NCBI GenBank assembly: GCA_963555705.1
Contig: OY743187.1
Location: 11,298,133-11,362,132 of the forward strand
Source: Ligustrum vulgare
Taxonomy: Eukaryota; Streptophyta; Magnoliopsida; Lamiales; Oleaceae
DNA: 64,000 nt
Reading direction: 5' to 3'
A program made the position numbers and the translations under genes. Positions 57,501-64,000 of the stretch are shown piece after piece (the first letter of the stretch is position 1; each line of letters starts with the position of its first letter). The notes under the pieces are model-generated. The model saw nothing but the letters and a program-made list of their open reading frames with translations, did not search any database and was not told where the DNA came from.

Positions 57501-57715
57501 TGAGAAATTATGACATTGTCAATTTCTTTACAAAATTAATGGTTCGATTTACTATTTCAAATGGTTTCATAAATGTTTCAATTTTATCGGCCATTACAGT
57601 ATATTTAATGTTGCCAAAAATGAATTTCAATTATTTCTTCCGCAAAAATATTATTCGAAAAATTTAGACAGAAAATGACGTAGTGAATCGGGTATACGGA
57701 ACTCGGGGCGCTACA
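54577..57715 (+). repeat. LTR2 of the array (3139 bp)
   Basis: As LTR1, with a 17-bp tandem duplication near 57010-57045 and single-base differences near 54732 (T to C) and 56360 (T to C). Confidence 0.9.
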
Positions 57716-58881
57716 AGTTGGTATCAGAGCTAGTCTGCGTTTCTGTAGACTGGTAAAATTTTCAAAAAGAATTTTCAAGAAATATTTTCATTATAAGATT
57801 TTTATTGATGAAGATTGCCACTGCCATCATTCGTTCCACCAACTCCGAGGTAAAGAAGTTTATGATGTTTAAAGTTATTTCAGTATTTCGAATACTCATT
57901 TTATTGATTTATGAGAAAGAATGAAGAGTATTTTGGATACTTATGATTTATGAGAAATAAGAATGTATTTCTTCGAAAATAATGATGTTGTTATGCTTTG
58001 TCATAACTTATATGCTTTAATGTATGATTATGAGAAAATTTTTAAGAAAGAAAACGAGTGTTGAGCATAATGGGAATAATATGATTTAAGAATGATTTTT
58101 AAATAATTTTTGTCCTCGAGTTAGAAATGATGAACCCTAGATGGACTTTGCATAATTGATTTTAGACATGGCATATATTTATAAGTATGAGTAATCTTTT
58201 GAGCCAATTAAGGTATGGAAGGAAATGATATTGTGATATTGAAAAAAATATGATTTGAAATTGTTATGTTGAGGAATTATGAATGGAATTATGAGATATT
58301 TTTGATGATATTGAAGTGTTGGAATCGTTTTCAATATTTTAGATCGTTGTGATCAAATGTGGAGTTATTTGTTATTGTGAGTTATGAAGTATGCTTATGT
58401 TTTGGGATAAGTCCAAATTACACGGGAGACTCTGTTCAGAATTTTATCAATTGAAATTAAGAGCATGATATGATAAGCATCTACTAAAGAATTAAGGTTA
58501 GACATGCAAGTTCATTTACATCACAAACGAGATTTAGTAGCTGATAGCAGAGATTTTTTTATTTTCTCATAAGGAGAACACACAAGAGTCACACTGGAAA
58601 GGAAATACATGAAACACATGAAAGCATAAGAGAAAAACATGGAAAGATCCTCAGAATGAGAGATGTGTTTCCGGAGTAGCCGTATCCTACCACCTCTGAT
58701 CTTTTGAGGATAAAGAGAAAACCTTCAAAGAGGTGTGTTTCGAGAGTAAGAATACTCTGTAATCTACCACCTGGAACCTTTGAGGTACACACAAGATTTA
58801 AACATTAAGGAAATCCTAGTAAATGGAGGGGTGTCTCGAGAGTGAGAATACTCCGTACTCTACCCCCACCTATTCTAAGAT

Positions 58882-59535
58882 TCACAGAGTTAAGTTTACA
58901 TTAACCGGACTCCATTTTCGCTTGATTCCCTTTCCTTGCGACCAATCTATCTTAACCCCTGCTGGATCTTGTATTGAGATATATGACTGCAGCTTATCCA
59001 GTAGTTCATCAATAGTAGGAGCAGAAATAAGAAGCCTTCTGGAAAATGGAGAGATGAATCCCTGTTCCACAGCATAATCAAGAAAAGTTAACAAACCATC
59101 AAAGAAATTGTTAACATTCAGAAGTCCAATAGGCTTAGTATGGAGATCTAGTTGAGCCCACGAGGTAATGTTAAAGATTTCTTCTAAGGTACCAAAACCT
59201 CCGGGCAGGGCTATAAAGGCATCAGAACCATATAGCATACAAGTTATGCGTTCATGGATGGAAAATGTTTGAACTTCATGCCCTCGTGTTTTGCCTGCAA
59301 CATCTACCAAAGGGACAGGTATGACACCGATTACTTTTGATTTCTCTGCAAGAGCAGATTGGGAAACACAACCCATTAGACCACTGCTACCACCCCCATA
59401 TACAAGAGTGATACCTTTTTCCCCCAGTTTCTTTCCAAGATCTACAGCCGTTTCTAGATAACCGAAGCCTTTCCCCACTCTTGATCCACAAAATACACAA
59501 ATAGTTTTGATTTGTCGAAGTTTTGGTGCTTCCAT
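58882..59535 (-). CDS. LOG: LONELY GUY-type cytokinin-activating enzyme, intronless, copy 2
   Basis: Protein identical to the copy at 52164-52817, all 217 residues, with the PGGFGTLEE signature intact. The flanks are also near-identical; the one difference I noticed nearby is a C to T at about 58758 in the downstream repeats. Because the copy is so recent, sequence identity says nothing about selection. Both copies are open and have the same upstream TATA-like box. Confidence 0.92.
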   Translation of the reverse strand: MEAPKLRQIKTICVFCGSRVGKGFGYLETAVDLGKKLGEKGITLVYGGGSSGLMGCVSQSALAEKSKVIGVIPVPLVDVAGKTRGHEVQTFSIHERITCMLYGSDAFIALPGGFGTLEEIFNITSWAQLDLHTKPIGLLNVNNFFDGLLTFLDYAVEQGFISPFSRRLLISAPTIDELLDKLQSYISIQDPAGVKIDWSQGKGIKRKWSPVNVNLTL

Positions 59536-59834
59536 CTTTGATAGTATAGAAGAGAAAACTTACGAAGAAGATGTGATTTTGGGATGCCTGAACTATGAAA
59601 TATGTTTGGCTATTTAAAGCCGGAAAAATTTACTGTTTTTGATTGATTCTGAAAAAGTAAAGATTTACTTTTGACAAAATCAGCCCACTTTTGAATATTT
59701 TTATCGTATCGAGGCTGTCACCTTTCGGCGATTAAATATTTTATTTCCAGCTTTATCAAACCTCGAGAAAGGAAAATATATTTTATTTTCAAAACGCGTG
59801 AAAGAAAGCAGCAAAATATTTTAAAAGATTTACC

Positions 59835-60386
59835 TTATATCATTGCTGAACTGCCAGAAGCCTCATTTTGTAAAACAGACTGGCAAACAGGATCTTTCGA
59901 TATTATATTTTGGAGACTATAACGATTTTTGTCCTCGTTAAACTGAGCGTATAAGGAGAGAAGTTCACGTTGTACATAACCACTTGGGTGCGTCTCAAGA
60001 GTCAGTCGAATATCATCCAAAGACTCCTTACTCAGTCCACCCTTTATGAATTCGATTTTATCATCTCGATTAGTAGAAGAATATCCTACTGATTTGCAAC
60101 GTGTATTACAGTTCCAACGAGCACATTTGTAGCAACCACCCAGTCTTTTTGCTCTTCGTTTCTTTGCAAACGTGCTTTTGCCTAAACCAGGCATGTGCTT
60201 TGGAAATGTTGATGGTAATTCACCAGATAGTCGAACCTTTGCTTCTATCAACCAGCGAACATCTTCGGGAATATCATGAGCCATTAGCAACCTCAATCTT
60301 TCGAGCCTTATTCTATAGATCTTTCTCAGATCATTCATAGGAAGACTGGAATAATACTTGCGAATGTTAGAAAGGATGATATCCAT
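59835..60386 (-). CDS. Virus-like cysteine-rich nucleic-acid-binding ORF, copy 3
   Basis: Identical in protein sequence to copy 2 (183 codons from the ATG at 60384-60386), including the basic run and CX2CX4CX3C cluster. It sits 300 bases upstream of LOG copy 2 in the same orientation. Confidence 0.6.
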   Translation of the reverse strand: MDIILSNIRKYYSSLPMNDLRKIYRIRLERLRLLMAHDIPEDVRWLIEAKVRLSGELPSTFPKHMPGLGKSTFAKKRRAKRLGGCYKCARWNCNTRCKSVGYSSTNRDDKIEFIKGGLSKESLDDIRLTLETHPSGYVQRELLSLYAQFNEDKNRYSLQNIISKDPVCQSVLQNEASGSSAMI

Positions 60387-61294
60387 TGTTTGATGATTCA
60401 ACCTCTTCCCAGCATGAACTATTTAAAAGCGCAAGGATATGAATGAATCCGCGTGATTTGTGTTACAGTAAGAAAGCATGGAATAAAATAATGGATAAGA
60501 GGAGACAAGAATTAATGCGCCGTTCAATTTCTTGATAAAAGAAAGATTTGATGATGGGATTTGAGATTTGGAATATTTTTTCTTGGATTATGGGTACTGA
60601 TATTTTGTTATAATAATGATAATCATGGTATAGTGTGATGATACGTGGAAAGTGAATTGAGGACCGTATCGAATCAGAATTCATACGTATATACAAGTGA
60701 AAGAAATACTTTGCAGGAAATGTGATGATAATTAAGTAAAGAATCTTAGTTTGGGAGATATTTGTTTAATGAATTTTTGGGTTACAAATATTGGAATGAT
60801 AAGTTGATGATATTATGTTGATATGTTATTGGGTATATTACGTAGAGAGAATATTCAGGTAATTCTTTGATTATTTTGGAAATATTCGATGATAAGAAGA
60901 AAGGAAAAATTTTTATGATATGATATATCAGTAAAGATTTGTTGAAATTTTAGAGATATATACGAATATTTGAGGTCACATGATACGATGATAAGTGACA
61001 AGTTACATGAATACTACAAGATATGATGAAATATCACATACGATTGGGAAAATTTCATTTTGATTCAGAAGAATTTTTGAGTAGACACATATGTCTATAG
61101 AAAAAGTCCATGTTCTTGAGAAAACAAAGTGATGCATTTAGTCAAAGTCCAGTTGGTTAAAATGGTTGGGTTAAATATGGTAGCGATGATGCTACATAAG
61201 GGAAGAAGAAGAAGAGATTCTGATTAAGTATTCAGAAATCATAAGATCGAGTAAGTTTAATTTCGAGGACGAAATTATTTTAAGGGGGAAAGAT

Positions 61295-64000
61295 TATAGC
61301 GACCCAGAATTTTTACGCAATTTTATAATTATTTTAATATTTAGAAAATTGTGTCGCTACTATTTCACCTATTATTTTGAAGTTAACGCCGCGACGGATT
61401 CGTCTAGCCAAGTCAAGAAATATCGAATTTGTTCGATTTTAAATTAAAATCCAAATTTCTAAAATTATGTTATTTTAATTATTTACTCAAAGTATTATTT
61501 TCAAAATTATTTTTCAGTCCAAAATATATCAATTTTAAATATATTTTCAAATCGAAGTTAGTCAGATTTTTTTTAGTTAAATTAATCCTATTTATCTAAA
61601 CCAAATTTTCCCCCACCTCCACGTTCAACTTCAATAATACAGCAATTTCATCATCAAAATCCACTCAATGATTCCACTAAATTATTCCCCAAATTATGAT
61701 GTTTCCCACCTCCACAAAACACTATCATTATCATCACCATCCTCTTCCCACTATCATCAATTAAAACCACCAATTCAGTACAATTTCAGTTCAGCATCAC
61801 CTATATAATAACCACAGCCCTGCCTCCATCATCAGTCACCACTGTTTCATCAATCTGTTTCATCAATGTCAAAACCACCACTATCCATTTCCACCTTCAT
61901 CACCTGCAACTCACAATCAGACACCTCCACGAACCCACACTGCCACTACCAAGCTGAACCAGAATCACCACCCACACTGATTCATCTCCCTCACGCAGTT
62001 AACCTCACATAACCATCTCAACATCACACAATTCTCAATTCCATCAAGTTTTCAGAAATCATTCTCATTATCAATAACCTCACCACTGCAAATCACCATT
62101 TATCATCATCACCAAATTGGCAAGCCATAACCAAGATCCACAGCCTGCATACACAATAACCAAATACAACCAATGCCACCTTCAACACCATTTCAGTATT
62201 ATCTCCACCACCGGTAGCATCACCAGCCCTTTCACTGTCACCACCCCTGCCAGGTTGAACTTCAAACCAACCAGCACCACCACCACCAATCAATCAAGAA
62301 CCGCCACTGCCTGAAACTCTGTTTTCCACAAACTAAATTCACAACGTTCAGTTGAACCCAATTTCTCAACCTCTCCAAATCACCATTGATCAGACCAAAA
62401 AAAAACTCAATGATAAATAAACCCAGTTACCTACCTCAACTGTGGAACCACTTCGCCGGAGCTATCACCGGAAACCGCAACCTTCGACCTAGGTTACACT
62501 TCGATTTCGCACCTAACCTCGCACCTGAAACCAAATCAGAACTTCCACTCTTTTTCCGTCGCTCGCCACACCTTACGCCTACGGTTCGCCGGCGTTCCAC
62601 CGGCTGTAGCCCGGACTTCACCCTCCGTCGCCAGCTTCATCTCCCCTCTCGCCTGTCTCTATCTCTGATGAATACGAAATAGTAGAAAGTGAACGTAAAG
62701 ATCTGAAATATATGTTTAATTTAAAAGTTTTCTTAAATTGCAGTTTAGTCCCTGAAGTTTTAAAGTCTTTCAAATCGACCCCTACTGTTTTAAAATGATC
62801 ATTTCAGCCTTGAGTTTTAAATGAGTTTTAATCAGCCCCTATTGTTTTAAAATATATTATTTCAACCCTATTGTTTTGAGTTTCCGACTCAACTTTCAAA
62901 GTATTCACTTTTAATCCCTCAAATTTCAAAATATCTATTTTAGTCCATGAACTTTCAAAACATCAATTTTAGTCCTCAAATTATAATTTATCATTTTGAA
63001 CTATATATTCGATAGACTAAAATGACTTATTGGCTAAGACGAAGCGTACGGAGAATTTAAAGAAATTGAAGTCATTCCCGCTCAACTTTGCACTCGTCGG
63101 ATTTGAGGTAGACTCGCACTTATTAATTGATTTAAATTATGATTTCATATGAATGTCATGTGACTTGTGAAAGTCAATTTTCAAGAAAATTAAGTATGTT
63201 TTATGAAAGGTAAATATACCTTATGTTTTTATGAAAAGTAAGTATACCCTATGTTTTTACGATAATGTTTTATATGTTTTGGATCATTGCTATGCACATA
63301 AGAATTCTTGCCACCTAAGTTCGGTAAAATTCTTGTGTCTCCATAAGTTTATGAGGATTTACCACCTAAGTTCGGTAAAATTCCTGTCTTTCCATATGTT
63401 TATGAGGATTTACCACCTAAGTTCGGTAAAATTCCTGTCGCGTATGTTTATGAGGATTTCGATCCTATCTTATGTTATGATGGAAATGATCCCTATGAAT
63501 TTCATGAATTATGTTTTGGTATACTTACTGTTATTATGATTTTACTACATAAGAATTCTTGCCACCTTAGTTCGGTAAAATTCTTATATTTATGAGGATT
63601 TCGATCTTATCTTATGTTATTATGATCTTACTGTTATTATGATTTTACTACATAAGAATTCTTGCCACCTAAGTTCGGTAAAATTCTTATATTTATGAGG
63701 ATTTCGATCTTATCCTATGTTATTATGATCTTACTGTTATTATGATCTTACTGTTATTATGATTTTACTACATAAGAATTCTTGCCACCTAAGTTCGGTA
63801 AAGTTCTTGTGTCTTCTTATGTTTATGAGGATTTCAATCATATCTTATGTTATGCTTTCAAAAGAAATTATGCTTGGCATAATTAAAATATTTTTATAAG
63901 TATATGGTTTTCAAAGAGCTGTTTTCAAAGAGCTAATTTCAAAGAGCAGTTTTATAAAGAAGCTCTATCAATGCCCGTTTTATAAAGAGCCGGGATTTAT
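61295..64000 (+). repeat. LTR3 of the array, cut by the window end
   Basis: Matches LTR2 through the window end, including the 17-bp duplication near 63730-63765. The array therefore continues at least to the right edge of this LTR and possibly further. Confidence 0.9.

Larger units (their letters stand above)
46426..64000 (+). mobile_element. Tandem array of a gene-carrying Gypsy derivative
   Basis: The pattern is LTR remnant (46426-46440), partial internal (to 47875), LTR1 (47876-50997), internal (50998-54576), LTR2 (54577-57715), internal (57716-61294), LTR3 (61295 to beyond the window). The period is 6701 bp, then 6718 bp because of a 17-bp duplication in LTR2 and LTR3. Each internal segment starts with a primer site (TGGTATCAGAGC three bases after the LTR) and ends with TTTCGAGGACGAAATTATTT and a purine tract TTAAGGGGGAAAGA. 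Those ends and the 3-kb LTR resemble Tekay/Del-type Gypsy elements. No gag or pol was recognised; antisense LOG and cysteine-rich ORFs occupy the interior. Confidence 0.88.

Noticed and set aside
52164..59535. Two LOG copies as independent host paralogues
   Set aside because: They sit in identical retroelement units with the same flanks, so they are copies made by amplification of the unit.

Overview
This is nuclear DNA from a flowering plant, most likely a eudicot. The reasons are spliced genes with plant-type introns, a Pol V-type RPB5 subunit gene, LONELY GUY-type cytokinin enzymes, an augmin subunit 1 remnant, and dense Copia/Gypsy LTR elements whose primer-binding sites match initiator-Met tRNA. 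The window is AT-rich and dominated by nested mobile elements. I cannot name the species.

Layout. 1-1640: decayed Copia gag-protease-integrase remnant. 1641-3944: mostly unassigned. 3945-9993: full-length but coding-dead Copia element with 209-bp LTRs and a perfect TCAAT target duplication. 10026-11267: TIR element carrying an AT-rich minisatellite. 11658-12818: intact single-exon glutaredoxin-domain gene. 13801-14690: GC-rich foldback and a SINE. 15087-23033: three-element nest: a gag+protease-only Copia element whose 5' LTR is split by a Gypsy LTR remnant and whose body is split by a minus-strand LARD-like element. 23271-27119: MITEs and a minus-strand LINE interrupted by a solo LTR. 27905-28485: MITEs. 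28632-33219: four-exon NRPE5-like gene. 34416-34680: SINE with 19-bp target duplication. 35462-37713: CCA- and GTGAC-type repeats. 38131-42990: augmin subunit 1 pseudogene broken by a gag-only Copia element and by a solo LTR. 43500-46425: decayed minus-strand Copia pol. 46426-64000: tandem Gypsy-like array.

The most striking region is the last one. Its repeat unit is about 6.7 kb: one 3.1-kb LTR plus a 3.58-kb internal segment. The internal segment keeps a tRNA-Met primer site and a polypurine end but has no recognisable gag or pol. Antisense to the element it carries two intact ORFs, each behind a similar TTTAAATAG box. One is an intronless LOG (cytokinin riboside 5'-monophosphate phosphoribohydrolase). 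The other is a 183-aa cysteine-rich basic protein that resembles nucleic-acid-binding proteins of Betaflexiviridae. Units differ by only a few bases plus one 17-bp indel. I read this as a non-autonomous Gypsy derivative that acquired a host hormone gene and a virus-like gene and was recently amplified by LTR recombination; an assembly duplication is the alternative to exclude.

Likely working genes are the glutaredoxin-domain gene, the NRPE5-like gene and possibly the two LOG copies and the cysteine-rich ORFs. Everything else coding is transposon-derived or broken.
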